Shown one piece after another: positions 1-12,339 of a stretch of DNA of 64,000 nucleotides. Numbering within the stretch: position 1 is the first letter of the stretch; each line of letters opens with the position of its first letter. The translations under genes were made by a program, and so were the position numbers. Below the pieces are notes generated by a model. That model saw only the letters and a list, made by a program, of their open reading frames with translations, searched no databases and was not told the DNA's origin. Source of the DNA: Elgaria multicarinata webbii (Eukaryota; Chordata; Lepidosauria; Squamata; Anguidae); contig NC_086192.1 of the NCBI RefSeq assembly GCF_023053635.1, positions 10,775,001 to 10,839,000 of the forward strand, given 5' to 3'.

Positions 1-182
1 AGCACTCGGTTCACACGGTGGCCAACCAGCTGTTGGCCAGGGACCAACGAAGCAGGACACGGTGCAGCAGCACTCTCCTGCCCATGTTCCCCAGCAACTG
101 CTGCATATAGGCTTAGTGCCTCAGATACTGGAGGCAGCACATAGCCATCAGGGCTAGTAGCCATTGATAGCCTTCTCCTCCG
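1..182 (-). mobile_element. CR1-clade LINE fragment (family ending TTATGTTCT)
   Basis: Contains GTGGCCAACCAGCTGTTGGC, CCCATGTTCCCCAGCAACTG and GATAGCCTTCTCCTCC, shared with at least eight other copies in the window. Its 3' end is off the left edge. Confidence 0.8.
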
Positions 183-1655
183 GGGAGTGGGGGGAGAGAC
201 AGGGGAAGGAATTTGCATCAAATACAGGAAGCACATGTGGAAAAAAGGAGAGTTGGTCCCACTGTATGTTATGTCCAATAACATCTGGTAGGCTAAAGGT
301 TCCTCAATCCTGCCACAGATAGATGAACTATACCAAAGTGACCAGGGACTGTTTGCAGGGGGGAAATAAATCACATTATCACCTGAGTGGGATTTACGCA
401 AATTCACACTGCTGTTGTGTGGGAAGAAGAGAGGCAGGAAAAAAGAAAAGAAAAAAAGCAGTGTTGGCATATGAAGAGAATTTGGATTGATGGGAGTTTC
501 TTTTCTATTTCTGCTTCAGAAGAAGAGAGGGGTGGAATTGTTCCTGGCAGCTCTAGGTCTGAATGGTCAAGGAGGAAGTTTTCATGAAGAAGCTGAGCAA
601 GGCACCCTTGAGGGAAGTTCTAGGGCATTCAGTCAGCCTAGGTCAGGCACTGATAGACTTCTTCACTTTGATTTTTACTAGAAACTCGAGATCCAATAAA
701 TGGACAAGGAATGGAACTAGATCTAAAATGGAAGTCACAGACTGGGGCTAATCTGTGAAAAACTACATCTGACGCGATTAAAGATCAGAGATTCTTACAC
801 AAAACTCTAAGACTAGACAGCAGAGCAGCACAAAGACCTGGTCAAAGGCAAACAATGAATACTGATATTTTGCAGGTGAGGAACATTGAGGGCAAAGGAT
901 AAAATGAACAGTGCAAAGCCAGTGGGGGGCAGAGAAGGTGCTTTTGCTTGCAGTCTTAAGGAAGAGCAAGTGGTGCCATTATTCTTAAGCATAAAGCTTC
1001 ATTTTACAGCTTTGGAACACTGAAGCATCGAGATATACAACATGGATCAGGCAAAGGTGTATAAGAATGGAGCCTTTGTTGTTGTGGCTATTGTTCAATC
1101 AACCGGGAATCTGAAACCCTCGATAATCCACTGCAAATCACCCAGAGATCTACTGGTAGATCCTGATCCACCCTCTCTTTGTTCCCAGACTAGATTTCTT
1201 TGGGATACCGTTCAAACCCTATCGCTTACTCACTAAAAAGTTTAATTCATTGTTATTTATAGACACCTTAAAAACAAGGCATTTTTCTGCAGGGATTAAA
1301 ACATGCAAAATTTAAAACAATTTATAACAGTTAAAAATGCCAAGTCATGATAACTCAATTAAGAAGCTCCATCATATGCTGTCAAATGCCTGGGAATGAG
1401 TTATGGCAGCGGAGGTGTTGGTGTTCCACGGCAAAAAAGCCTTAAGCAAAATCTACCCATTGCTCATAGCTCTATGACTAGCTCTCTGCCCATCTTTGAA
1501 GCAAAGCCTGTTGCAATGAGTGGCGTCGGTCTGTCAGATTTAGCAGCCAAAAGGCAATTTGTGAATGCCACAATGGTGTTACAAGACAAAACATAGTTTC
1601 ACTCTGGACAAAATAGTATCCAAATAGTATCCAAAAAAGTATCCAAATTTTGTAT
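183..1655. other. No recognisable gene
   Basis: A/T-rich sequence with short chance reading frames only. The missing RAD51C exons 6-9 were looked for here on the minus strand and not seen. Confidence 0.6.
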
Positions 1656-1659
1656 ACCT

Positions 1660-2063
1660 TTTTAATGTCCACTGTTTTTAACTTTTGTAAACCGCCCAGA
1701 GAGCTTCGGCTGTGGGGCGGTATATAAATTTAATAAATAAATAAATATCAGGAGGTTGGAGGAACAACCCTGCAAGGAAAGGAGGTTCGCTTGGCACCTA
1801 CATTATATGCTTTTAGATGCCAGGTGAAGACCTTTTTATTCTCCCAGCATTTTAACAGTCTATAAATAAATTTTAACTTGGTGTTTTAAATTTGTAATTT
1901 TGCATTGCTGCTGTTTTTATCTGGTTGAGCTTTTATATTGTATTTTATATTATGGTTTTATACTGTTGTTTTATACTTTGAACGTTTTTAATTTTTGTGA
2001 ACCGCCCAGAGAGCTCCGGCTATTGGGCGGTACAGAAATGTAATAAATAAATAAATAAATAAA
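1660..2063 (+). mobile_element. Two L2-like LINE 3' tails in tandem
   Basis: Each ends with AACCGCCCAGAGAGC, GGGCGGTA and an AATA repeat (ends near 1748 and 2063). The second keeps GTGAAGACCTTTTTATTCTC, the end of the reverse-transcriptase frame of this family. Confidence 0.75.
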
Positions 2064-2296
2064 GGAAAGGTTTGGAGCCTTTTAGTTGAGGAAAAAGAAT
2101 GTCAGGCAGACTTCCTCAACCTGGTGTCTTCAAGATGTGGCGGCACTACAACACCCATAATTCCCAGCCAGAATGAATAATGGGAGTTCTAATCCTGACA
2201 CATCTGGAGGGCACCAGATTGGGGAAGGTTGGTGTAAGGGGAGACATGAGAAGAGAATTATAAACAATTATGCATGATGTGGAGAAAACAGGTAGA

Positions 2297-2410
2297 GGAG
2301 GACTGGTTCAGACAACACACTAAAATGGTTAATGCAATGCATTAAGGTCAATGCATTCTGTTAACCATTTTGTGGTTAAGCAGCACGGTTTAGCGTGTTG
2401 TCTGAACCAC
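2297..2410. mobile_element. Palindromic MITE
   Basis: GGTTCAGACAACACACTAAA and its inverse TAGCGTGTTGTCTGAACC bound a short palindrome around GGTTAATGCAATGCATT. Relatives lie at 33000, 38972 and 52140. Confidence 0.75.
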
Positions 2411-2416
2411 GCCAGT

Positions 2417-2716
2417 GAGAAGCTTTTATCCCTCTCTCACAATACTAGAATCAAGGTTCTAGTACTGACCACCAATTTGGACAGTTTTAAAAGGGGGGTG
2501 GATAAATTCCTGGAGGAGAAGCTGATCAATGGCTACTAGTCCTCCAGTATCCGAGGCAGTAAGCCTATGTACACCATTTGCTGGGGAACATGGGCAGTAG
2601 GGTGCTGTTGCACCTGTGTGGGTTCCTGGTCGACAGCTGGTTGGCCACTGTGGGAACGGAGTACTGGACTAGATGGACCCTTGGTCTGATCCAACACATC
2701 TCTTACGTTCATACAA
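2417..2716 (+). mobile_element. CR1-clade LINE fragment (TTATGTTCT family)
   Basis: Ends GTACTGGACTAGATGGACCC, TTGGTCTGATCCA and CTTACGTTC, the family's 3' end. Confidence 0.8.
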
Positions 2717-3604
2717 TGAAGTTGAATGGTGGGAGATTCAGGGGCAGGAGCTGTTCACACAGTGCATAGTTTAAAGGACAGAATTTGTTTCCACAGGATG
2801 CGATGACAGGCAGACAGAGGATAAAGCTATCAATGGCAGCTAGTCGTGATGGCCATATACTACTTCCAGGATCGGAAGAAGACTACCTCTGAATACTAGT
2901 TGCTGGAACACGATGGCGGAAAAGGCTTGTGTTCTGCTTGTGGGCTTCCCAGGAGCATCCATTTGGCCACTCTGGGGAAAAGCACACCCCTAGGAAACTA
3001 GATGGATCTTTAGCCCAATCCAGAAGTCTCTTCTTATGTTCCCTTCCCAACACTACCTGAGTAAAAAGTCACGGATGGCTTTTATTTTTAGCAGCACAGC
3101 AATAAAAAAAGAAATCCCGAGCGTGCTCACAGAATTATGGCTTAAGGAGGAGCCAGGTTACCTGGAAACAGGAGAGAACGAGACAGACAGACAGACAAGT
3201 ACCATTCCAGAACTTGGGTAAGCTTCATCCCTGAACAAATCCTTTTCTACTTGGAAGGGCTGAAAAAAGCCCACCTATAAATAGCTGCAGCTCAAGCACA
3301 CCCTCCGCTGGCGTGAAGCTAGCTGTGCCTGCAGCACCTCCAAAGCCGAGGTCAAAGGGTGCCACAGAGAATCAGGAAGGCAGGATGCTACGGATTTTCT
3401 CCCACGGATGCCTCCGCCTGCAAAGTGGCTTTTCTTTCCATGACCTGCTGGCTCCTTTTGTGAAGGGCAAGGGGCTATTTTTTTTAGGAATACAATGACC
3501 AGTTGAAGGCAGGACCTCTTAACCCATTAAAAAATAAACTGTGTGGGTGTTTGTGAAAGGGAAGGAAGACAAACCTCCCACACTTCCTTTCTTGTGCTTT
3601 GAGA

Positions 3605-4250
3605 TCAGTGATGGCTGACTGAGGCACAGCGAGTGGCTATGAGATCCAGAGCCTTCTTCGTGGTGGGGCATAAGATCTTGATCATCCCAGAGTGCAGGAC
3701 ACAGAATAACAGGCTCAAGTTAAAGGAAGCCAGATTCCGGCTGGACATCAGGAAAAACTTCCTGACTGTTAGAGCAGTGCCACAATGGAACCCATGACCT
3801 AAGGAGGTTGTTGGCTCTCCCACACTAGAGGCCTTCAAGAGGCAGCTATACAATACTTTAGTGTGGATTCCAGCACTGAGAGGGGAAATTGGATTTGATG
3901 ACCTTAAGATGCCCCTTCCAAGTCTACTATCCCATGATTCTAACACAAGAATCATTGTTGTGGGCTCTCCCACACTAGAGGCCTTCAAGAGGCAGCTGGA
4001 CAATGCTTTAGGGTGGATTCCTGCACTGAGAGGGGAAATTGGACTTGATGGCCTTAAGAGGCCCTTCCAAGTCTACTATCCTATGATTCTAACGCAAGAA
4101 TCATTGTTGTGGGCTCTCCCACACTAGAGACCTTCAGGAGGCAGCTGGACAATGCTTTAGCGTGGATTCCTGCATTGAGCAGGGGGTTGGACACGATGGC
4201 CTTGCAGGCCTCTTCAAACTCTGCTATTCTATGACTCTATGATTCTAAGA
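3605..4250 (+). mobile_element. CR1 3' end with an internal triplication
   Basis: A CR1 tail ending TTCTATGACTCTATGATTCT. A segment of about 150 bases starting near GTTGTGGGCTCTCCCACACT is present three times in a row (about 3808, 3956 and 4109). Confidence 0.85.
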
Positions 4251-4529
4251 GCCGTGCTACTTTGAGGAGAGTAGGCAGGCCAAGTCCCCCATCTACCAGC
4301 AAAACTAGTGCCCCCTTCAAACTGCAGCTTCTTCCCAGAGTGGAGGGAAGAAGAAAAGGAGGAAGTTTAGATATGTGAAATGAAAAGATATTCTCAGAAA
4401 GCTAAACTTCGTGCTCTGTTCATCACGAGTGATTTCAATTTCAAGTACAGAATCTAGTACTAGGTTTAAAATTTAGCATTTCAAGACTAAATTTTAACTT
4501 AGTTCATGGTTTAATTTGTTTTTAGCTGT

Positions 4530-4619
4530 GTATATTTATTGCTTTATACTGTATCCTTTAATCTGTACACCGCCTTGAGATCTTAATGATATAGAGCGGG
4601 ATACAAATGTTTTAAATAA

Positions 4620-4650
<31 letters not shown>

Positions 4651-4652
4651 GA
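4530..4652 (+). mobile_element. LINE 3' tail
   Basis: CACCGCCTTGAGATC, AGCGGGATACAAAT and an AAATA repeat, located 170 bases after RAD51C exon 5 on the opposite strand. Confidence 0.7.
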
Positions 4653-4817
4653 CTCTCACAATTCATCTCAAAACAGCAAGTTTCTGCAGTTTTGTTCTGC
4701 AGTGGCAACTTAACCAGTTTGTTTAGTGCACCGTAATTTTGTGGGGGTGTGTGGCAGAGCTGCATCATCCCCTTTGACCTCTGCCCACCTCATCCGTTCC
4801 CCCTCGAAAGAACTCAC

Positions 4818-4949
4818 CGCTAACGTGTGATCGTTTGCGATTGTGATCAGCTGCTGGGCCAGGCCGTTCAACAGCCGTGTCCGCAGGGAGAGATCCTCGA
4901 AGCCGTGGCGGAAGGGAAAGGCGACGCCATCGATCACAACCAACCGTAC
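4818..4949 (-). CDS. RAD51C: RAD51C exon 5 (Walker B)
   Basis: Encodes [20 protein letters not shown] then [25 protein letters not shown] in two adjoining parts. The hydrophobic stretch ending in Asp (codon at 4929-4931) is the Walker B motif. The acceptor is CAATAG and the donor GTGAGT. This is the last RAD51C exon found in the window. Confidence 0.95.
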
Positions 4950-7900
4950 CTATTGACAGGATATAGAACGCAGAGCTGCAATGATGGAAAAAAATATTCC
5001 TGAAAGATTGTCTCCCCTATACAGACCACTATGATCTTCAGGGGAGGCCTTGTTGTCTGTGCCACAACCTACACAATCCCATCTGGCAGCAGCACTCTGT
5101 GCTGGCACCTCTGCATCAGGAATGACCTCCCCACTGCGAAACGTTTGGAACTGACAATCATGTGCTGTCAACAATTATTAAAAACGAACTTGTTTACCCC
5201 GGCTTTCCCCAACCATTCACTTGTTTAAGGGTGCAGTGCTATGGACTGCACCCTCACCGCTTAGAAGCCCCCAAGCCTAGAGGCTTCCAAGTTTCCTATG
5301 GCTTGCCGGGCTGAAGCCGACAGAGCGGGAGGAGCAGCGGAGGTGATCTTCACTTCCCTGAGCTCCGATCTCCAGTATTTTAGCTAGATTGGGTTTTCAG
5401 GCCCTCTAGCAAGGCTGTTTCGGAGGGGGAGGTAAAGAGGCTGGAGGAGGCTTAGGATAACGTGTATGCTGGCCTCTCCAATTTCTTCCCCTCCCTGCCC
5501 ACCGGAACACCCCTTTCCTCCTCCTCCAAGGTCACTTTTTTGATCACGGAGTAGCCCATGACTTTCTTTCTCCACCCACTGCGAGGGGGAAGGGTCTGGG
5601 GTCTCCGACCTCGGAGGGGTTTCCCTTGCTGTTCTGTTGTCCCCGGTTTACTCTCTCCATGCTGCTGTGCTTTTATAATAATACATTATTTTATAACTTG
5701 TTGTAAACTGCTCTGGGATTTATTTATTTTTTAAATGGGAAGTGGCACGTAAACATTTATAAATAAATAAATAAAAATCAATGTCAGAAAAGCATATAGG
5801 ACACCTGCAAGTGCAATCACATTTGGTGTTTTAAGGGTCAGTTCACACATTACATTTTTTAGGTGTACGCTGAAGGCATGTTAAGTCGAGTTTTAAAAAT
5901 GTAACGTATGAATGCAACACACGTGCTGATCGTACAGATACATTAATCGGAAGCTGCCTTGGCAGTTTTATAACCCCTCTCTCTTGTGCCTGCGCGTGTT
6001 TTTAAAGGCTTCTCCAGGCCGTTCCTGTGGGTTCAAAAGCTTCTCTGCAATCTTGCAGGCTAGAAGCTCCCTCTCTTTCAAATGAAAGCGAGATTCCCGA
6101 ATGATATGCATTTCTCTAGATATAAGAATCTCCCACACACTTGTGGAGTTTGAGCCTATAGACATGCCAATAAAACACACACAGAGAGAAATATGTACTC
6201 GATTCTACAGAGACTGTTTATCATTCTTCCTCCGGGTATTTGCTTTTCCTAACTATTTCATTCATAATTCAGAAGGAAGTCAACTAGGTTGCTCAAGGCT
6301 CATTCCCATCACTGTGCTTAGTTATGATTTATTATTAAGATTCCTTCGCCGCAGCCTGTCACAAGTAAACCTCGCTCTGCCTGCACCGTTTCAGCCGCCT
6401 GGGAAGCGTCGACTTTAGCAAAACGCATCGCACAAGACGCCTTAAACCCTGCTGCTTAACCAAAAGCCTTAACCAGCAGGGTTTAAGGTGTCTTCTGAAC
6501 AGGGCCAATGATTTCAAAAGGTTAAACAAATATGCCCGACACACACACGTGGCCTTTTAGGGAGAAGGGTTCCTTGCAAAAAAGAGAAAGCGAAAAGTAT
6601 GGCAGTGTTTATAACTCCGGCACTTGGGGCACATTCGAACACCACTTCTCTTGGGATGGCTTCACTGTTACCCAAAGCGGCATGTGCTGCAGCCTTCACA
6701 CGTTTCAACCCTTGAGCTATTTTCCACTGATGAGTAGAGTCAATAACACAAGGACGGACATGTCCTTTTCTAGCTGCTGTTCGCTGAGTGAAAGAGCGTG
6801 TTCCACTGCTGTACAATGTAGACCATCCCAACTTAGCACAACTGCTGTCCCCAAAGTCCATTCCAGAAGGTAGCAAGGCATGAAAGTTCCTGAGGCAAAT
6901 AGGGGGAGCAGTGAGGATATCAGGGACAACAGACCATGCCAAACTTCTGAAGCAACATTTAAAATACAACATTAAAAACATAACATCGAAAACAATTACA
7001 ACAAAAGCAATACAAGGAGCAAAAAGACAGCAGTATGATTAATTTAAGACTAGCCTTTTCCAGCAGGCCTACTCAGGTGAATGTTAAATCAAGAATTTTT
7101 AAGATGTGTTGATTTGTTGTACTAATGTTGCTCCCCGCCTCGATCCAAGCAGACCTCAGTCCAATCAAGCTAACAATGCAACTCGGATCAAAGGAGCCAA
7201 GTATTCTTTAAATAACGAGCAAACACCCAGTCTTGCCTTTTCTGTCTCACACGCAGAGAACATCACTCCCTAACACCTACCTTTGAGTGCCCAGAGAGGA
7301 AGTCTGGGAGGAGGTACACCTGTGCCAGCAGCTCCACATAGTCATGGCAACGGAAGTAATAGATATGCGAAAGAATATTTTCAAGGGAGAAAGTCTCCAG
7401 GGCTGTTTGATGATCTGAAGGAAGAATGGAGGGGGGAATCTATGCTGAACATAGCATTTACTACCATCCTGCCCCATCTCTTCCCCAACTTGTCTTTTAT
7501 GCACACAGTCAGCAAGGCAGAGCATGGAATGAGGAACCATTTAAATTCCTGGCTGTGAAGATAACAGAACTGGCAATGCCTAGCCCAGTGGTACAAGATT
7601 TCTAGGCAGAGGACAAAGCATCAACCTCCCTAAACGACACTTAAAAGGCTGCTTCAAGGCTTGAAATACAACTATCTGCAAAGAGTTCTCACAGAAACTG
7701 AAAAAGAATCCAGACCTAATGTAGGGTGGTGAAGTGAATTCAGCCAGGTATCCCTCCATCATGCCTGGGTCCAGCTCCAGCTCAGAGCCCCCCTCCCTCC
7801 CGCTAACAACTCTCACTACTGTGGATATCAGAGGGAAAATATGCAGCCATCAGGCATCCCTCCATTGTGCCTGGATCTGTAGGCTATGACAGGGAGAGGA

Positions 7901-10900
7901 AGCAGCAGGCCTTCCACTGTGTCCATGACCTGCTGAACTTTGCAACTAAGAATCTAGAGCCTGAATTTGCTTTTTTCCTCCTCCCTCCCAATCCCCTTTC
8001 CTTTCGTGTCATGTTTTTTTTAAACTGTAAGCCTGTGGGTAGGGACTGTCTTAAGAAATATCTTCGTAAGCTGCCTTGGGAATCTTTTTGGCTAAAGGGC
8101 GGGATCAAAATGCTATAAATAAAAATAAATAAATAAGAACACGACCTGGGAAAATATCTGATTCAATTCTTTTTCGCTCCACCTCTTTTGCTTTCGGTGC
8201 GCCCACCACTAGAACACAGACCCTCAGGGCTTCTCCAAAATGGAATTCAGTCCTCGGGATGAAAGAGGTTTTGCACCACTTTAAATAAAGCAGTTTCCTA
8301 TGTTCTATACAAATAACATGGGGAAGGTTGCCCTTTGCTCAGAAGTGAACACAGCTTGGTAACAAACCTTCTTCTGGGTGCATTTCAGCAATTAGCTGGC
8401 AATGCTGGACACAGGCTGCTGCCATATCCACTACTCGGTCTACCATGAAACTCCCCTCTGTATCTATGAAAACAGCTTCTCCAGCAAGACCTCCAAAGCA
8501 TTCTGGAATCTGCACATCCACCACCAGTTGCATGCTGGGAAAGGAGACAGAGAGAGGGACACAGGCAAAGAAATCATTGAACACCAATAAAGAAAGGTTA
8601 TTAAAAGCCAACTTCTGGCTTATCTCTGGAGAAACTGGTTCTTCTTCTGCCAAATCAGGCAGGAAAGCACACAGCAAAGAGATCCCTGCAGTATGGAATG
8701 GGCAAATGACCTTGATCTTATTGTTATGGTCACAGGGCAATTTATAAGTCTGCAGAGATTTGAAAAACACCACTGTAAAGCTCATCTACAGCAAGACATT
8801 CAGGCAGAAAGTACTAACACACTTGCTTACTTAATAGGGAAGAAGTTCCATTGAAATTGGAACTAACACCCTGATCCAGTGTATATTTACTCAGAAGCCC
8901 CTTGAGCTGAATGTTTCTCCTCCTGAGCAAGTGGATACTGGATTACATTGTTGGGTCTTGAATGGACAGCTGCTCAATCTTGTAGTGGCTACAGACTTGT
9001 AATCAACACTATGCATTCAGCAAAGCTACTCCCATTTTCTTTTCCCATGAATGCTCCGGGCCACATGTGGGGCTCAGAGACATTCCTAGGAAATGAAGAT
9101 GGCAGCTGGCTGCAGACCAATTTTGCCATCTGCAGTGCACCTATTTTGTAGTGGAACCCAGGAGAGTTTCTCAAATTGTCAAAGGTTGCTTACCTACCCC
9201 TGATCTGTTATATGGACTTACAACAGGATATATGGCACATGATTTTGTTTACTCCTCTCCAGAGTAACCTCGCCATTCAGAATATTGCAACTTAACACTT
9301 TATGTAGCCCATATATAGGCTGTGTTTGGATTTCTTAATAAACACTGGTTTGTTGCGATGAGGATAAACGTAGATTTCCCCCAGGTTTCTAGATTCTCTT
9401 CTTCAACAGAACTGCAAGAAGATCAGAAGCTTTTGTTCTCAATTTCAATTAACCACATTTCAGCAATCCATCTGAACCTTAAACAGTGGTTACTCTTAAT
9501 TACGGCTTGTTGAAATAAGCCAGCTTCATAAACCATAGTTTGAAGCTGGACTGTTTCAAACAAACCATGATTAAGGTTAACCGTAGTTTGACATATTTGG
9601 ACAATAAGATAAGCTGTATTTAATCAAAAAATTGAACTGAAAGCTTCCAAATGCAGATAAGGAGGGATGAGCATGTGAGTCCCTGGGGGATGCTAGGCTT
9701 GTTCCCGTCACAAGAAGCCATAGTCAATGGCTGCATTCAGAGATCACAATAGAAACAGGCCACAATTCACTAGGTACATGTTTTGAAAGCTTAAGTTCCT
9801 CTCTCTTGTATACACCCCAGACGATAAAGGGACACGGGGGATAATCTCCACAGCGGAATGGAACTCCTGGGCAAGTTTTCCAAGTACTGAGCTCAACTTG
9901 TCTGACTCAGAAGACACCCCCAGGAGTGATGGTAAACAAGAGGAGATGCAGAAAGAACTTCAAATCTTAGTTTTGGCAGGTGTTGCTTTTACCACAACTG
10001 TGTTTTGCCGACACCTGGTGCTCCACAGATCTCCGTTAGTTTCGTCAGCTGCATACCCCCTCCTAGGATACCATCCAACGCAGAGCAGAAGGTGATGATG
10101 AAGCCTTGAACTTGCTCCTCTTCAAAGAGTTCAAGAGCTGTGTATTTCCTGACAGCGGCTGGTTCCCCGGCAGGCTTTGCTCCGTCCCCATGTCGTTCCC
10201 GTCTGACCACTTGCAAAATTTCTAATGCCTCCTGCTTAGAAATTCCAGTTTCTGAAAAATCAAAATATAAAGTACATGTTAAATTATTTTGAAAAAAAGA
10301 AACAGACTCCTAATTAACTTTACTTGCAGGATTGACATCTCCTGCAAATGTTAGGTAAGTTAAACTATCCTACACATTTCTATTCAGAAGTAAATCCCGC
10401 TAAGTTCAATGAGACTTAGGTAAGTTTTCATAGAATTGCAGCCTAAAATGGTTTTCTTTCTTTTCATATCTGGAAACATCTCAGAGAAATGTTTTAACGT
10501 CTGACTTTTATTTTAAAAATGTTTTCCCCCAGCTGCTAGAGTTTCATCTGAAGTTTTAAAAATGCTTTATTCGTAATTGATGTTCTTACTATGCAATCCT
10601 ATAATATCTACTTGGAAGTACATCCTTTTGAGTTCAATTGGACCTACTTTCAAGTGCGTAGAAGACTGCAGCCCAAGTGTTTAATGATATCATTTCAAAC
10701 TGTATTTTATGACTGTATTGAATTTTTTAGGATTATATTTGACACAACATAGTAGAAGCACAGAATATTAGTAAATTATTACTAAGAGGGGAAAAATGAA
10801 ACCATAACAATATGGCTTTCTCTTTGGTCATTTTGGTCAGGGTTGGGATTATATGTGTATTTACTTTGTCTTAATACCTGTTTATAATCTTGTTTATTTG

Positions 10901-12003
10901 CACTATTTAAAATAAATATTAGGGTGACCCTATGAAAAGGAGGACAGGGCTCCTGTATCTTTAACAGTTGTATTGAAAAGGAAATTTCAGCAGGTGTCAT
11001 TTTGTATATATTTTATTTTATTTATTTATTTACATTTATGTACCGCCCCACAGCCGAAGCTCTCTGGGCGGTTTACAACAATTAAAAATAGTAAACATTA
11101 AAAGTATACAAAAAATTTAAAAACATAAAAACAGTATAAAAACAACAGTATCCATTTAAAACAACAATTCTGGGGTCCATTAAAAACAAACTTAACGTTG
11201 TTAAATGCTGTTAAAATGCCTGGGAGAAGAGAGCTGCAGGAGCTGTACCGGAATGACCATTTTTAAAGAGGGAAGGGCTCCTGCAGCTTTAACTGTTGTG
11301 ATGAAGAGGAAATTTCATCAGGTTCTCCATATATACAAATGACACCTGCTGAAATTCCCTTTTCAATACAACTGTTAAAGATACAGGAGCCCTGTCCTCC
11401 TTTTCATATGGTCACCCTAAGGAGGTGTCACTTGTGTGCATGCAGCACCTGGTGAAATTCCCTCTTCATCACAACAGTTAAAGCTGAAGGAGCCCTACCT
11501 TCTTTTGTATCTGGTCAAGAGGGCAGGGCACCTGCAGCTTTAACTGTTGTGATGAAGAGGGAATTTCACCAGGTGCTCCATATATACAAATGACACCTGC
11601 TGACATTTCCTTTTCAATACAACTGTTAAAGATACAGGAGCCCAGTCCTCCTTTCCATAGGGTCACCCTATAAATATAATACATTAAAAAGATAAAATTA
11701 ATAGTAGGTGGATGTTGGAAAATTGACATCTTTGGAAGCGCGATAGGAGAGTGACATCTAGCGGTTGCAAATGCCAAATGGCCAACCATAAAAACATCGA
11801 AGAATCTTGCGCCACCTTAAAAAACGAACCGAATGTTATTCTGACACGAACTTCTGTGGACTCCAGGCCCATTTCATTAGGCCTACCCGTTTCTAGTCAG
11901 CAGCAAACCCCATTCAGTTCAATGGGACTGACTTCCAGGCAAGACCCTATGCACAAAATATACACAGAAATTTCTGTTTATGTACAAGGCCCGCAAGCTA
12001 TAC

Positions 12004-12090
<87 letters not shown>

Positions 12091-12339
12091 TAGAAGTCCT
12101 GAGGCCCCTGTCATGGTGGGGAGGGAAAGGAAAAGTCAGTTTGGCTGAGGTAATTTTTTTTTGGCGGGAAGCGTTTTGGCGGGAAGCGGTTTTTCTCCTC
12201 AGCGTTGGCCGCCGGTACCTTTGCTGAGCTGACAGGGTCCGACCTCGAGCACGTCTTGGGCCGTCTGGAAACCGGCGGCGACGAGCTTGGCCCGGAGACC
12301 GGGCGCCAAGGGGAAGCTGCCCACGTCCCTCGGCTCCAT
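4818..12339 (-). CDS. RAD51C: RAD51C, exons 1-5 (3' part of gene off the left edge)
   Basis: RAD51C is a RAD51 paralogue that works in the BCDX2 and CX3 complexes in homologous recombination and strand-break repair in the nucleus. Five exons on the minus strand join in phase into 813 coding bases (271 codons). Exon lengths 2-5 are 259, 167, 134 and 132, which are the lengths I recall for human RAD51C. Visible hallmarks are the Walker A motif GAPGVGKT (10001-10024) and the Walker B stretch LVVIDG at the start of exon 5. The first Met aligns with human Met10, so the nine human residues before it are absent. Exons 6-9 were looked for between 1 and 4800 and not seen; they should lie further left. 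TEX14 is the divergent neighbour, as in mammals. Confidence 0.96.
5080..5780 (+). mobile_element. Degraded L2-like LINE remnants
   Basis: The stretch after 5090 reads like the end of the LINE frame, and 5620-5777 has AAACTGCTCTGGGATTTATT and ends in AAATA repeats. The middle part (5270-5600) is not recognised. Confidence 0.5.
5800..7020. other. RAD51C intron, mostly unrecognised
   Basis: Contains one palindromic MITE (6412-6510, CCTTAAACCCTGCTG facing CAGCAGGGTTTAAGG). The rest shows no coding similarity. Confidence 0.55.
7025..7145 (+). mobile_element. L2-like LINE tail
   Basis: CTAGCCTTTTCCAGCAGGCC and CCCCGCCTCGATCCAA match the tail also seen at 43935-44275. Confidence 0.65.
7281..7414 (-). 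CDS. RAD51C: RAD51C exon 4
   Basis: Encodes [20 protein letters not shown] then a stretch ending [11 protein letters not shown]. The acceptor is CTTCAG and the donor GTAGGT. Phase is one base in, complete codon out. Confidence 0.95.
7740..8135 (+). mobile_element. LINE 3' tail (GCCGCCTT family)
   Basis: CCTGGGTCCAGCTCCAGCTC, CCTGAATTTGCTTT, AAACTGTAAGCCTGTGGG and an AAATA end. Inverse copies lie at 40022 and 63060. Confidence 0.75.
8368..8534 (-). CDS. RAD51C: RAD51C exon 3
   Basis: Encodes the core segment [20 protein letters not shown] followed by [20 protein letters not shown], nearly identical to mammalian RAD51C. The acceptor is TTTCCCAG; the donor GTTTGT is weaker than the consensus. 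The length of 167 bases keeps the frame into exon 4. Confidence 0.95.
8560..9990. other. RAD51C intron 2
   Basis: No gene seen. A MITE-like palindrome of AACCATAGTTTGAAGC type lies near 9470-9600. Confidence 0.5.
9993..10251 (-). CDS. RAD51C: RAD51C exon 2 (Walker A)
   Basis: Acceptor TTTTTCAG is followed by [18 protein letters not shown], then the stretch ending in [10 protein letters not shown]. The donor is GTAAAA at 9992. The exon completes the split Glu codon of exon 1 and ends two bases into a Cys codon. It carries the helix-hairpin part of the N-terminal domain and the ATP-binding P-loop, with the catalytic Lys codon at 10004-10006. Confidence 0.95.
10918..11675. mobile_element. Fold-back MITE carrying a LINE tail
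   Basis: Ends are TAGGGTGACCCTATGAAAAG and its inverse CTTTCCATAGGGTCACCCTA. Inside are inverted blocks of CTGTATCTTTAACAGTTGTA and AGCTTTAACTGTTGTGATGA, with an inner fold-back (11340-11425). An inverted LINE tail (10990-11222) splits the left arm. A half copy lies at 28490-28660. Confidence 0.82.
12004..12087. repeat. AAT microsatellite
   Basis: About 27 AAT units, roughly 130 bases beyond the RAD51C exon 1 donor, inside intron 1. Confidence 0.97.
12219..12339 (-). CDS. RAD51C: RAD51C exon 1 (coding part)
   Basis: Encodes [18 protein letters not shown] and on to CQLSK, the N-terminal helical domain. The exon ends with one base of a Glu codon before donor GTACCG (12218-12217). The only in-frame upstream Met would be at 12468, with an Arg/Gly/Ala-rich stretch between that does not resemble RAD51C, so the Met at 12339 is chosen. 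Confidence 0.92.

Noticed and set aside
3605-4127. Open frames on both strands at 3.6-4.1 kb
   Set aside because: They lie wholly in a CR1 tail with a triplicated segment; the repeat explains the open frames.
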